DNA of 64,000 nucleotides from Desulfosporosinus nitroreducens (GCF_023897015.1 NZ_JAMHFY010000021.1:1-64000), one strand, 5' to 3'; counted from the stretch's first letter, positions 52,982 to 62,107 are shown. The notes: generated by a model not told the origin, from the sequence alone. Numbers and translations are program-made.

Positions 52982-54232
52982 ATGGCTGTCGAACTCCAAG
53001 AACTTTCAGGTACATTTCGACAATATGCGCTTAAGCGTGCAGTTGAGCTTAAACAAATGGTTATTCCATATCTCAATAACTCTAAAGAAGTTCCTACGGG
53101 ATTTTCGCTTACAGAAACCTACGAATCCCGCCGTGCAGATATTCTAAGCTATTTCAACGCCACACTTGAAGACTGGGAAAGTTGGCACTGGCAAATGGCG
53201 CATAGAATCTCAGACCCCCATGTCTTAATGGCTCTGCTTCCCGGATTAACTTTAGATCAATGTGAGGAAATTGAGCGCGCAGGAAAAACCTATCGTTGGG
53301 CAGTATCCCCTTATTATCTAAGTTTAATGAGTGATACGGACCCTCTGGACCCAATTCGGCTTCAAGGATTGCCTACATTAGCTGAACTCGTCGAAGACTT
53401 TGGCGAAGATGATCCTATGGGCGAAGAAATCACATCTCCTGCTCCCGGGATTACTCGCAGATATCCAGATCGCTTAATTATAAATGTCACAAATATGTGT
53501 GCTATGTACTGCCGGCACTGCCAGCGCAGACGAAATATTGGTGAAACCGATACCCATACCCAAAGAACAGAACTTAAAGCAGCTCTAGATTATATTCGCG
53601 CAAATCCCGAGATTCGAGACGTCTTAGTAACTGGCGGAGACGCCTTGCTTCTTAGTGATCTCACTCTGGATTGGCTTCTGGGAGAACTTCACTCAATTCC
53701 TCACGTAGAAATTAAGCGGCTTGGCACAAGGGCTCCAGTGACTCTTCCTATGCGCATAACGGACGAACTGTGCTCAATATTAGCTAAATATCCACCCCTT
53801 TATATTAACACACAGTTTAATCACCCCAAAGAGGTATCTGAAGATGCTAAAAAAGCGGCTGACAAACTTATTGCAGCCGGGGTGGTCTTGGGTAATCAAG
53901 CGGTTTTACTCAAAGGCATAAACCATCAACCAGAGATCATGAAGAAACTAAATCATGAACTCCTCAAAATCAGGGTTCGCCCATATTATATCTTCCATGC
54001 CAAAAACGTCAAGGGAACACGCCATTTTGTTCCTCGGATTCAAGACGGGCTTGCCATAATGGATCAGTTACGAGGATATACTTCAGGCCTTGCGGTGCCA
54101 ACTTATATTATAAATGCCCCGAAGGGCGGAGGTAAGACACCCATATTACCGCAATACCTGGTATCTCTTGATGAAAACAAAGCAGTTTTACGTACTTGGG
54201 AAGGAAAACTTGTCCAGTACGAAACCCCATAA
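52982..54232 (+). CDS. eam: Glutamate 2,3-aminomutase (KamA family)
   Basis: 416-residue radical SAM/PLP enzyme, probably turning L-glutamate into beta-glutamate, a compatible solute. The cluster ligands are C173, C177 and C180 (CAMYCRHC) and the PLP lysine is K385 in PKGGGKTP. In lysine 2,3-aminomutase two aspartates (D293, D330 in Clostridium subterminale) hold the substrate amine. Here the aligned residues are K341 (FHAKNV) and N378 (IINAP), 37 apart. This is the Lys/Asn pair reported for clostridial glutamate 2,3-aminomutase. Control by a c-di-AMP riboswitch fits an osmolyte gene. AAAGGAGG precedes the ATG. Most databases would label it lysine 2,3-aminomutase. Confidence 0.87.
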   Translation: MAVELQELSGTFRQYALKRAVELKQMVIPYLNNSKEVPTGFSLTETYESRRADILSYFNATLEDWESWHWQMAHRISDPHVLMALLPGLTLDQCEEIERAGKTYRWAVSPYYLSLMSDTDPLDPIRLQGLPTLAELVEDFGEDDPMGEEITSPAPGITRRYPDRLIINVTNMCAMYCRHCQRRRNIGETDTHTQRTELKAALDYIRANPEIRDVLVTGGDALLLSDLTLDWLLGELHSIPHVEIKRLGTRAPVTLPMRITDELCSILAKYPPLYINTQFNHPKEVSEDAKKAADKLIAAGVVLGNQAVLLKGINHQPEIMKKLNHELLKIRVRPYYIFHAKNVKGTRHFVPRIQDGLAIMDQLRGYTSGLAVPTYIINAPKGGGKTPILPQYLVSLDENKAVLRTWEGKLVQYETP

Positions 54233-54268
54233 TAGAAATAGTTATAAAAACAAGGGGGTGAGTGCAAC

Positions 54269-54451
54269 ATGGAACGTCTCAATAATGACCAAATAAGCCA
54301 ACAAATAATTGCTACAAATTCAGATATTAAACGTTACTTGAATTTAGCACCTAGCTTTAAACTCACGCCACCCCAGTCTAAGACTAAAAACTCCTGTTAT
54401 AATGCATCCATGCAGCCAGATCAGTTATCACGGCCTAAGCTTAGGCCTTAA
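54269..54451 (+). CDS. Small protein of unknown function
   Basis: 60-residue frame starting 36 bases after eam, behind the strong site AAGGGGGTGAG. Composition is polar (MERLNNDQISQQIIATN) with many Pro, Lys and Ser in the second half; no membrane helix or known motif. Probably co-transcribed with eam. The good ribosome binding site is the main reason to list it. Confidence 0.45.
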   Translation: MERLNNDQISQQIIATNSDIKRYLNLAPSFKLTPPQSKTKNSCYNASMQPDQLSRPKLRP

Positions 54452-54484
54452 TCCGAACTTCACTTCACATTTCTCCTTCTCTTT

Positions 54485-54504
54485 AGCGATCCTTCGGGGT
54501 CGCT
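54485..54504. terminator. Terminator between convergent genes
   Basis: AGCGATCC-TTCG-GGGTCGCT hairpin (54485-54504) followed by a T-rich tract on the plus strand. It ends the eam unit and abuts the stop of the convergent radical SAM gene. Confidence 0.75.
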
Positions 54505-55420
54505 ATTTCTTTGCCCTTTTCCCTTGCCATGTATCTCTGAGTTCTAACTCAGCGTCGATGGCATTAAGAACTTCCCACTTCTTCCGACTCCAAAGAGGCC
54601 CTATTAGATCATCTGGGGGACCATCTCCGGTCAAACGATGAATCACCATCTCTGGCGGTAAAATTTCTATAATATCCACAACAAGAGAGACATAGTCCTC
54701 TTTCGTCATGAGTTCAAATGGCTCGTTGTCATAAATTGTTGCCAATGGAGTGCCCTTGAGCACATGTAACAAATGAATTTTAATCCCTTGTATAGGCAGA
54801 CTGGCAACTGCTTGCGCTGTTTCCAGCATTTCTGCTTTTGATTCTCCAGGCAAGCCTAGAATTATATGGGCACAAACCTGTATTCCTCTAAATCGTAATT
54901 GTTCTAGACCCTTAAGGAATTGGGAATAATCATGACCTCTTCTAATCCATTCCATAGTTCGATCATGACTGCTTTGCAAACCCAGCTCTACCCATAAATA
55001 CGTCCGCCGATTCAGTTCCTCAAGATAGTCGAGCACATCTTCCGGCAAGCAGTCCGGCCTTGTTGAGACGGATAATCCAATGACATTTTCTTCTTCCAGG
55101 GCTTCTTCATAAACCTCGCGTAACCTTTCCAGCGAGGCATAGGTATTGGTATACGCTTGGAAATAAGCGATATATTTTGCGCTTGGCCATTTCCTCTTCA
55201 TTCGTTCCGAAACTTCGACAAATTGATCATGAAGGGATAACTTCTGATCTCCGGCAAAATCCCCGGATCCTCGCTCGCTGCAATAGACACACCCGCTCCA
55301 CCCCAACGTTCCATCTCGATTTGGGCATGTAAATCCAGCGTCCAAAGAGACCTTAAAAACTTTCTCCCTAAATCGATTACGCAAGTGTTCATTAAAAGTA
55401 AGATATCGTTTCTTTTGCAT
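54503..55420 (-). CDS. TIGR01212-family radical SAM protein (YtqA-like)
   Basis: 305 residues with a wide-spaced cluster motif: Cys in GFTCPNRDG and Cys pair in GCVYCSERGSGDF, as in TIGR01212/YtqA and Elp3-like proteins. Later motifs VSTRPDCLPEDVLDYL and GLQSSHDRTMEWIRRGH fit the group. Widespread in Firmicutes, substrate not known to me. The ATG at 55420 follows GGAAGCAACT; 55432 is an alternative start without a good site. Confidence 0.85.
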   Translation of the reverse strand: MQKKRYLTFNEHLRNRFREKVFKVSLDAGFTCPNRDGTLGWSGCVYCSERGSGDFAGDQKLSLHDQFVEVSERMKRKWPSAKYIAYFQAYTNTYASLERLREVYEEALEEENVIGLSVSTRPDCLPEDVLDYLEELNRRTYLWVELGLQSSHDRTMEWIRRGHDYSQFLKGLEQLRFRGIQVCAHIILGLPGESKAEMLETAQAVASLPIQGIKIHLLHVLKGTPLATIYDNEPFELMTKEDYVSLVVDIIEILPPEMVIHRLTGDGPPDDLIGPLWSRKKWEVLNAIDAELELRDTWQGKRAKK

Positions 55421-55702
55421 AGTTGCTTCCATTCTTTATTTTAAATCAACCCATCTTTCATCTTCTGACCAAGTTAGATAGTCAGCGTAGGAATAATTAC
55501 CTTTTTCTTTTGGTTGTGGCATAAGGTTAATCAGCTCCAATTATGACCCTAAACATCAATTGTAAATGTACGAAAGGCAGGAAGGTACAGGATAATATTA
55601 CCACATTAAGCAGGCATTGCAAGATTGTTAAACCTTACTAAAGGGATTTCAAGAAGGGATTCCTTGATAACTGATAGAATGATAACCTCCAGGAGGTGTC
55701 AA

Positions 55703-56698
55703 ATGTACAATTCATTACTGGAAAGTTTACCCTTTCCCTCTCGCATCCCCTTGATGGGCGGCCCTACACCCCTTGAAAGAAGCCGTCTTGCTTGGGGTGA
55801 TGATGCATTATATTGGAAACGAGACGACCTGACTCCCTACGGCCTTGGTGGGAATAAACTGCGCAAACTTGAATTTTTGATGGCCGAAGCACTAAGTCAA
55901 AAGGCAGATCTCATTATAACATCGGGTGCACCTCAGTCGAATCATGCTCGTCTCACTGCTGTCGTTTCCGCAATGTTTAAGCTTAAACCCGTGATTGTTA
56001 TTCCAGGAGAGACACCCACTGAATGGGGTGGCAACCTGCTTTTGGATCGTCTAGCCGGGGCAGAAATTATAGCTTGTGGAGAAGAACCCCTTGATCAAGC
56101 AGTGAACCGCATTTCCGCTGAAAAGAAATCACAGGGTTTCCATCCCTACGCAATCCCTCTAGGGGGCTCTAATGTTCTCGGATCGTTGGGATATTTTCTA
56201 GCTTTTTTCGAACTGCTTAAACAAGCTGAAGAACAAGGATGGGCCCCAAATACCCTGATTTGTTCAGTCGGCAGCGCCGGAACTCTAGCGGGGTTGATCG
56301 CCGCCAATGCTCTTCTCCCACACCCTCTTCGCGTACTGGGAGTCAATGTAATCCAAAGTTCGGATCAACTTCATACACAGGTTGAAAAACTTGCTGCCGA
56401 GGTCTTGGATCTGCTTCATGTTCCTTGTTCTCTGCCATCTTTTGAAATTACTTCTAATTTTATCGGACCGGGATACGGCTTACCCACTCCTGAGTCTTCT
56501 AAGGTCATCATTGAGTGTTTTCGAACTGACGGTATCCTTTTTGATCCTGTTTACACTTCCAAAGGTGTTGCAGCAGTCAAACACCTGATGCAACAAAAAA
56601 GCCAAGAATTCCCTGAGAAGATTGTCTTTTGGCACACTGGAGGCGGGCCAGCCATCTTTGATCAACATTATTATGCGGACCTTCTTAGTTACACCTGA
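55703..56698 (+). CDS. D-cysteine desulfhydrase / ACC deaminase family PLP enzyme
   Basis: 331-residue fold-type II PLP enzyme, probably splitting D-cysteine to pyruvate, sulfide and ammonia. PLP lysine in GGNKLRKLEFL (about residue 50), substrate loop TSGAPQSNHARLTA and glycine-rich phosphate loop CSVGSAGTLAGL. The frame opens at 55625, but ATG 55703 follows AGGAGGTG and gives the normal length. 1-Aminocyclopropane-1-carboxylate deaminase is the close alternative. It overlaps the convergent VOC gene by ten bases. Confidence 0.85.
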   Translation: MYNSLLESLPFPSRIPLMGGPTPLERSRLAWGDDALYWKRDDLTPYGLGGNKLRKLEFLMAEALSQKADLIITSGAPQSNHARLTAVVSAMFKLKPVIVIPGETPTEWGGNLLLDRLAGAEIIACGEEPLDQAVNRISAEKKSQGFHPYAIPLGGSNVLGSLGYFLAFFELLKQAEEQGWAPNTLICSVGSAGTLAGLIAANALLPHPLRVLGVNVIQSSDQLHTQVEKLAAEVLDLLHVPCSLPSFEITSNFIGPGYGLPTPESSKVIIECFRTDGILFDPVYTSKGVAAVKHLMQQKSQEFPEKIVFWHTGGGPAIFDQHYYADLLSYT

Positions 56699-57069
56699 TA
56701 TAGCTCCAGTTTTTCTCCGCTCGGACCTCGAAAAAAGAAATTATACCGTCCTTCTCCTATCGACATGGGTTCCGAAGCAGTCAACTCAACCTGATGGTCT
56801 TTTAAGTGATCAATCGCTTTTATAATATCGGATACACGGATTGCCAAGTGATTGACAACTCCATCCTGAAACTTTTGGCCATTAACAACTTCCACCAGCT
56901 CCACAACAGTACCCCCTAATTCCAGAAAGACCAATTCCACCTCGCCTGGTTTAATCCGGTTTAAAAACTTAAAGCCAAGTACCTCAGTGTAAAACCGAAT
57001 AGCCTTTTCCATTTCCAAGGCCTTAATTCCAATATGTTCGACTCCAATAAAAAGGGATTTGTTCTCCAT
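56689..57069 (-). CDS. VOC-family protein (glyoxalase / methylmalonyl-CoA epimerase-like)
   Basis: 126-residue vicinal-oxygen-chelate fold with metal-ligand positions His in GVEHIGIKA, Glu in GGTVVELVEV, His in VNHLAIRV and Glu in GEKLELYQ. This pattern fits glyoxalase I and methylmalonyl-CoA epimerase; neighbours do not decide. ATG 57069 after AGGGAACAG is preferred over 57102. Confidence 0.8.
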   Translation of the reverse strand: MENKSLFIGVEHIGIKALEMEKAIRFYTEVLGFKFLNRIKPGEVELVFLELGGTVVELVEVVNGQKFQDGVVNHLAIRVSDIIKAIDHLKDHQVELTASEPMSIGEGRYNFFFRGPSGEKLELYQV

Positions 57070-57224
57070 ATCTGTTCCCTGCCTTCTCATTTTGTCTATC
57101 ATTTCCCCGAGTTGTTTAAGAATGCTATTCTCTAGTCTCTAGTATATCCATTTAAATCCAGCTCAAAAAACGACTGTTAACACACTCCGCATATATTTTA
57201 TTAACGTCTCTAATCCATATTTCT

Positions 57225-58424
57225 TCAAGCTTCCTCTTTAGGAAGGATAAAACCTTCCAGTTCTAACAGACTTTCCTTAATGTCTAAACCCCCGGCATAC
57301 CCTGTCAAACTTCCGTTTTTGCCGATCACTCGATGGCAGGGAACCACAATTCCAATTGGATTTCGATTGTTGGCCATGCCCACCGCTCTTTGCCCTTTTG
57401 GATTACCCACTCTCGCAGCAATATCACCATAACTGCGTGTCTCTCCGTATGGTATACGCAAAAGCTCTTTCCAAACTTGAAGTTGGAAAGGTGTCCCGAC
57501 TTGATGAAGAGGGATGCTAAAGTCCTTAATTTTCCCTGTCAAATACTCTTGCAACTGACGAAAAGCCTCTGTATTAGGCTCGCGTTTTCGTATCAAAAAC
57601 CATTTTGGGAACCAGCGTGCTGCCCATGTTCTCAAGGACTGTTCCTCCTCAACCATCGAGCCAATCCCTAACCAACATAAACCTGCCGCAGTGGAGGCAA
57701 CCGTTAATTCAACCTCCATATCCTTCATATTCATCTGCTCCGACCAAACCGCAAGAGTTTGAACCTGCCAGAGTTCCTGAACAGTATAACTGATAAATTT
57801 GCCATCTTGATAAAATTCAAGAAGATGCTGATCATTTTTTAAGCGCTGATCCAGATCTTTGGAAACGCTCCATTTAGGTCCTTGTTCACGGTAAAGTTCA
57901 AAGTCATCCGCTGGTTTTCTCATCAGTGCATAAATCAAGGCAGCCAATCCCCGAGCGAAGGGTTCTTTAGCTTCTAAGAAGGGGCTTATGCGTTCTTCCA
58001 GAGGATATACTAACTGTGGGGCAGTCTGTGCCAATTGCGCTAATCCCCATAGTGCTCCATCCCTTAAGCTCTCATCTTCTAACAACCCAGAAAGCATCCA
58101 ATTAAAATGTCCACAAGTCTCTGGACAATGAGCAAGGAGGCTCCCTATGGCCTCAGATGCATTCCAAGCCGTCCCCCCAGATTCTTCATTAAGCATCCAA
58201 AAATAGCGTCTTACAAGCTCTACCGCAAATGTGGGCTTTTCCTTTTCGATTTCACGAACTAAAAAACCTAAGGCTTCTACAGCTCTCCAAAATATAAGCC
58301 CATCTTTAACATAAATTCGCGTCATTAATTGTCGGTAGACATTCCTATGTTCTTTAGCCCAAATACTAAGTTGATTCCAATCCCTTTTCTCTAAAACTTG
58401 TTCTACATCTCTTTTAGTCGGCAT
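57225..58424 (-). CDS. Repeat domain fused to O6-alkylguanine-DNA alkyltransferase (Ogt)
   Basis: 399 residues. The first 180 or so look like HEAT-type helical repeats of the DVU0298 family (WNASEAIGSLLAHCPE, LRDGALWGLAQLAQTAP). A linker domain follows. The last 85 residues are an Ogt catalytic domain with the helix-turn-helix region IPYGETRSYGDIAARVGNP and the methyl-acceptor Cys363 in VVPCHRVIG. It repairs O6-methylguanine irreversibly. The repeat domain may guide it to DNA or a partner. Confidence 0.85.
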   Translation of the reverse strand: MPTKRDVEQVLEKRDWNQLSIWAKEHRNVYRQLMTRIYVKDGLIFWRAVEALGFLVREIEKEKPTFAVELVRRYFWMLNEESGGTAWNASEAIGSLLAHCPETCGHFNWMLSGLLEDESLRDGALWGLAQLAQTAPQLVYPLEERISPFLEAKEPFARGLAALIYALMRKPADDFELYREQGPKWSVSKDLDQRLKNDQHLLEFYQDGKFISYTVQELWQVQTLAVWSEQMNMKDMEVELTVASTAAGLCWLGIGSMVEEEQSLRTWAARWFPKWFLIRKREPNTEAFRQLQEYLTGKIKDFSIPLHQVGTPFQLQVWKELLRIPYGETRSYGDIAARVGNPKGQRAVGMANNRNPIGIVVPCHRVIGKNGSLTGYAGGLDIKESLLELEGFILPKEEA

Positions 58425-58579
58425 TGGACACCCCTTCTCTCTTCTGCATATTTTTTACAGCCTTTTAAGTGCAAAACTTCCTTAACCTATTTTTATTTGT
58501 TCCTTATTAAGAATCATCTTATCACAATTTAATTAAACTGTGTAAATAAAATAGCAGTCCTAAAAAATCACTCAAAATA

Positions 58580-58622
58580 ACGTTGGGCGTGCAACGAAGC
58601 GGCCCCGTTGTACTCCCAACGT
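58580..58622. repeat. Long inverted repeat
   Basis: ACGTTGGGCGTGCAACG (58580-58596) pairs with CGTTGTACTCCCAACGT (58606-58622), mostly perfect over 17 bases. No T run; a cruciform or regulatory site rather than a simple terminator. Confidence 0.55.
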
Positions 58623-58646
58623 CACTAAAACCTTTTTAAAGACCAA

Positions 58647-58675
58647 AATAGACGGCCTCCCTGAGGCCGCCTATT
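58647..58675. terminator. Bidirectional terminator after the tautomerase gene
   Basis: AATAGACGGCCTC pairs with GAGGCCGCCTATT (one mismatch) over a three-base loop, with T runs on both sides. Confidence 0.85.
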
Positions 58676-58690
58676 TTTTGAAATTAAATA

Positions 58691-58903
58691 TTAATCTCTC
58701 TCTTTGTATTTATCCCAATAGGCAGTTTCAGTTAACACTTCCCCACCAATACCCATATTGCTGTATTCGTGTTCATCTAAGGTAACTGTGAAGGCTGCCA
58801 TAGGAATTCCCAAGGCCTGGGAAGCAGCTTGACTCATTCCATGAATCAGACTCCTTTTTTGGTCAATAGTTAGGACAGGTCCATCAAAGTTAATCATTGG
58901 CAT
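58691..58903 (-). CDS. 4-oxalocrotonate tautomerase-like protein
   Basis: 70-residue member of the tautomerase superfamily. After removal of Met the N-terminal Pro (M-P-M-I-N) is the catalytic base, as in 4-OT. The rest has the beta-alpha-beta pattern (TIDQKRSLIHGMSQAASQAL, then TVTLDEHEYSNMGIGG). Physiological substrate unknown. GGAGGTGCC precedes the ATG. Confidence 0.85.
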   Translation of the reverse strand: MPMINFDGPVLTIDQKRSLIHGMSQAASQALGIPMAAFTVTLDEHEYSNMGIGGEVLTETAYWDKYKERD

Positions 58904-59221
58904 TTACAAGGCACCTCCGCTAAATTCATTGTTTTACTCTTAATATAAAATTCCCGTTTTAAACCAAAAACATGTAACCTTCATCAACGTCTTGATCTTT
59001 TTATTTTGCCTTATTTGCAAGAAATCCCCTTAAGATTTTCCCTTCATTTCTTTCTTTTAGCTAACTCCCATTATTCTATCAAAAAAAATATCAGCCATGT
59101 ACAAGAAAACATGGCTGACACATCACAAGGGAGTATATAGTTGTATTTATGAAGTATTATAAAAAAAGCTTCTATAATAAATATAAAGGATTTTTACGTA
59201 AAAAATTTGATAAATAGCCGA
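58904..59221. other. Intergenic stretch with a minus-strand terminator
   Basis: No gene. TCAGCCATGT (59091-59100) pairs with ACATGGCTGA (59109-59118), followed on the minus strand by TATTTTTTTT (59082-59090); it ends the cobalt/nickel transporter unit. Confidence 0.7.
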
Positions 59222-59980
59222 TTAAACTTTTTTAGTCCTACAAACAGGACAGTTCTGCAGTGACAATGGTATCTCAAGGCCACAGGCATCCATCAATTCG
59301 GCATTCACCAGAATTTCAGAAGTTACCCCATCCGCGGCAATTTCGCCATTTTTAATAACAATAGTCCTGTCACACATTTCGAAAATCATGTCTAAATCAT
59401 GGCTGGTGATAATCTTTGTATGGTTAAAGCTTGTTAAGAGTTTCATAACCTTACGTCTAGATTTAGGATCTAGAGCTGCAGTTGGTTCATCCATCACCAA
59501 AATATCGGGGTGCATCGAAAGTACCGAGGCAATAGCCGCAGCTCGCTTTTCCCCGCCGGACAATTTAAAGGGCGCACGATCTTTTAGATGAAGGATGCCC
59601 ACCAGCTCTAAGGCATTGAGAACACGCTTTTCGACTTCCTTTTCATCAAGTTTATAGTTACGAGGTCCGAAGGCTACGTCATCATAGACAGTATTCATGA
59701 ATAATTGGTCGTCAGGATCCTGAAAAACCATCCCTAAACTTTTGCGAATCATAGGAAGTGTCTTTTTTGTAACATGGACATCTCCTACACAAACTTCTCC
59801 CTGACTTGGAAAAATTACGCCCATGAGCAACATTAGCAGCGTCGATTTTCCTGCTCCATTGGCTCCAATAATGCCTACTGACTCCCCATGATAGATACAA
59901 AAGGACATCCCTTTGACTGCTTTATGGTCATCCGGATAACTATAATGAAGATCCTTGACCTCTAGCTTATGATGACTCAT
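59222..59980 (-). CDS. cbiO: Cobalt/nickel ECF transporter ATPase
   Basis: 252-residue ATPase with Walker A GANGAGKST, signature LSGGEKRA and Walker B ILVMDEPTAALDP. It drives uptake through CbiQ and CbiM. The start overlaps the cbiQ stop as ATGA behind AGGAGTG. The C-terminus ends with a CxxC pair (NCPVCRTKK), an unusual addition that could bind metal. Confidence 0.92.
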   Translation of the reverse strand: MSHHKLEVKDLHYSYPDDHKAVKGMSFCIYHGESVGIIGANGAGKSTLLMLLMGVIFPSQGEVCVGDVHVTKKTLPMIRKSLGMVFQDPDDQLFMNTVYDDVAFGPRNYKLDEKEVEKRVLNALELVGILHLKDRAPFKLSGGEKRAAAIASVLSMHPDILVMDEPTAALDPKSRRKVMKLLTSFNHTKIITSHDLDMIFEMCDRTIVIKNGEIAADGVTSEILVNAELMDACGLEIPLSLQNCPVCRTKKV

Positions 59981-60786
59981 TTTATCACTCCTGTTATCAA
60001 TGAACCTATTAACATTGGAATATTATACATCCTCGCAACGGCGAAGAATAATGCCCACCCTATAAAATAGGATAAATCCCAAGCTCTAATTTCCTTAAAG
60101 CCTCCTGTGTTGTACTCCCCCGCAAACCCTCTTAAACACATTGCTTCATAAATTCGCTGAGCTCTGTCAAAGGTGCGGAGGATAAGTTGTCCCGCCAATG
60201 AGCCCCAAGCACTTCGATGGACACCTTTTTGGTTCGGTGCCCGTAGAGAATACGCCCTTAAGATTCGGGCTACCTCTTCCATCAATACTGAAATATAACG
60301 ATAGGTTAAGAGCAGTTGAAGCACAAATATACGAGGAATTTTCATCATCCTTAAGGCCCCTGCCAACCGATCCATCCCCGTAGTCGCAATAAGAAGGAGA
60401 GCTGCGGTTACAGTTAGTCCGCTTTTTAACAAAATTGAACCAAACGTAATCCACCCTCTGGAGATTACTCTTTCACCCAGTAAATAGCCTTGCTGATCGA
60501 AGAAAGGATTTAGTATACCTATCCCAATAATAAATGGAGAAACAATTAAGATCCTTAGAAGTATGGGCTTAACAGGCAGTTCTGCCAAAGTAAAGACCAT
60601 CACTGGGTAAATGAGGAAAGGCAACAACCCGCCAATTTCATATCTTCCAAAGGAGACAACCACAGTTAAATAACTAACTGTGGTTAATAATTTCATTAGC
60701 GAATGCAGTTTGTGTATCACGGTTTCCTGCCGAGCCAAATCGTCAAGAATCCGCATATTGTACAATGAATTCATGATGTTTGCCAT
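59977..60786 (-). CDS. cbiQ: Cobalt/nickel ECF transporter transmembrane subunit
   Basis: About 269 residues, four or five helices, with the ATPase-coupling motif LRAYSLRAPNQKG and the second coupling helix AMCLRGFAGEY near the C-terminus. The start is uncertain: TTG at 60804 or ATG at 60786, neither with a strong site; I give the ATG. Confidence 0.9.
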   Translation of the reverse strand: MANIMNSLYNMRILDDLARQETVIHKLHSLMKLLTTVSYLTVVVSFGRYEIGGLLPFLIYPVMVFTLAELPVKPILLRILIVSPFIIGIGILNPFFDQQGYLLGERVISRGWITFGSILLKSGLTVTAALLLIATTGMDRLAGALRMMKIPRIFVLQLLLTYRYISVLMEEVARILRAYSLRAPNQKGVHRSAWGSLAGQLILRTFDRAQRIYEAMCLRGFAGEYNTGGFKEIRAWDLSYFIGWALFFAVARMYNIPMLIGSLITGVIK

Positions 60787-60841
60787 ATTAACAATCCAAT
60801 CCAATATAAGTAATTTAGGCAGACCTACCGGTAAATAAGCT

Positions 60842-61894
60842 TTAGATACTTACCTTACTCTTTCTTTTCTTTAACATACTGATACCAAATCCCATAAAGG
60901 CAGCCAATAAAAGTGTCATTCCACCGCCCACTAATCCGGCAGCGCTCGTTCCTCCACTTATAGCCGGCCAAGCATCTCCGCCTTCTCCAACACCAGGTTC
61001 CGGCTCATTTCCCGATGCTTTAAACGAATAATCTGGCAAAAATGCAATTTTACTCTGTAAGTGCAAGAGCGTTTGATGCAGACCCTCTGGCGCCTCCAAT
61101 TCGGCTGTGCCAGCAGTATTTATCATGGCCCATTCTAACCCATCCGGATCGGAAGAGGCAAACCAGGATAACCCCGCTCCAGTAATCATTGCAACGATAA
61201 CCAGTCCTCCAACAACCTTCTTTATAGCGACATTGCCTAAAGCTTCACCCGAGGCAGCCTTTTCGATAATTTCTGGTCGAGAGTTCCAAATGTAGGCTAC
61301 AACAGCTGCTGTGACAAGGCCTTCAACTGCACCAATTGCCAAATGAATAGGTTGCATCAACAATAAAAACGTTCCAAAAGGCAACTCAGTCTTACCGGAA
61401 AAGAGCGTTTCAAGCACGACCCCAAAGGCACCTAGCTGAAGGCCGATAATCGCTGTAAAGAGAGAGGCAATGAGAATCCGCCTAGTGGAATACCCTTGTT
61501 TCATAAACGTTTTATAAATCAATGGATAGGCAATAAAACAGGTGAAAAAACCCATATTAAAAACATTACTCCCTAAAGCTAACAACCCTCCATCAGCGAA
61601 AAACAGCGCTTGTATCGTAAGGACAGAAGCCATAGTCAGGAAGCCCGCATAGGGACCAAGCAAGATAGCGAGAATTAAACCTCCTCCAATATGACCACTT
61701 GAGCCGGTTCCTGGTATCGAGAAGTTAATCATCTGGGAGGCAAAGATAAATGCACCCATCACTCCCATTAAAGGAACTTTCTTTTCATCCATCTCGGTTT
61801 GAATCTTCTTAATCGAATAGGCCGCAACTCCTGCAGTTGCTACCCACATGGTTCCACCCACTATCGGTGAAATCAAGGCATCTGCCATATGCAT
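60842..61894 (-). CDS. cbiM: Cobalt/nickel ECF transporter substrate subunit, CbiM-CbiN fusion
   Basis: 350 residues. CbiM part (1-215) starts M-H-M-A-D-A-L: the N-terminal amine and His2 are known metal ligands in CbiM/NikM, so translation must begin at 61894, not at 61930 where the frame opens; GGAGGAGAT lies before it. The conserved PGTGSSGHIGGGL loop carries the other metal-binding His. A CbiN/NikN-like tail (SSDPDGLEWA and a last helix) is fused at the C-terminus. Cobalt versus nickel is not decided. Confidence 0.92.
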   Translation of the reverse strand: MHMADALISPIVGGTMWVATAGVAAYSIKKIQTEMDEKKVPLMGVMGAFIFASQMINFSIPGTGSSGHIGGGLILAILLGPYAGFLTMASVLTIQALFFADGGLLALGSNVFNMGFFTCFIAYPLIYKTFMKQGYSTRRILIASLFTAIIGLQLGAFGVVLETLFSGKTELPFGTFLLLMQPIHLAIGAVEGLVTAAVVAYIWNSRPEIIEKAASGEALGNVAIKKVVGGLVIVAMITGAGLSWFASSDPDGLEWAMINTAGTAELEAPEGLHQTLLHLQSKIAFLPDYSFKASGNEPEPGVGEGGDAWPAISGGTSAAGLVGGGMTLLLAAFMGFGISMLKKRKSKVSI

Positions 61895-62007
61895 AAGTAT
61901 CTCCTCCTTTATTATACATTCATACCCCAATCTTTGTCCTTTACAATCTGATAATTTCTATAAAGTTTAAAGTAAATGACACAATATCCATTACTTCTCA
62001 CGCAAAT

Positions 62008-62055
62008 AAAAAAACCACAAAGTTGACCCTAACGAGTCAAACCTCCATGGTTTTT
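62008..62055 (-). terminator. Terminator-like hairpin in the cbiM leader
   Basis: On the minus strand AAACCATGGAGGTTTGAC pairs imperfectly with GTCAACTTTGTGGTTT and is followed by TTTTTTT. It lies 115 bases before cbiM, so it may be an attenuator, or the terminator of an upstream unit. I found no cobalamin or NiCo riboswitch core. Confidence 0.6.
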
Positions 62056-62107
62056 GCAACACCTTCTTGGCTTGCTATGCAATATCATATTTTTCCTAAA
62101 CTACATT

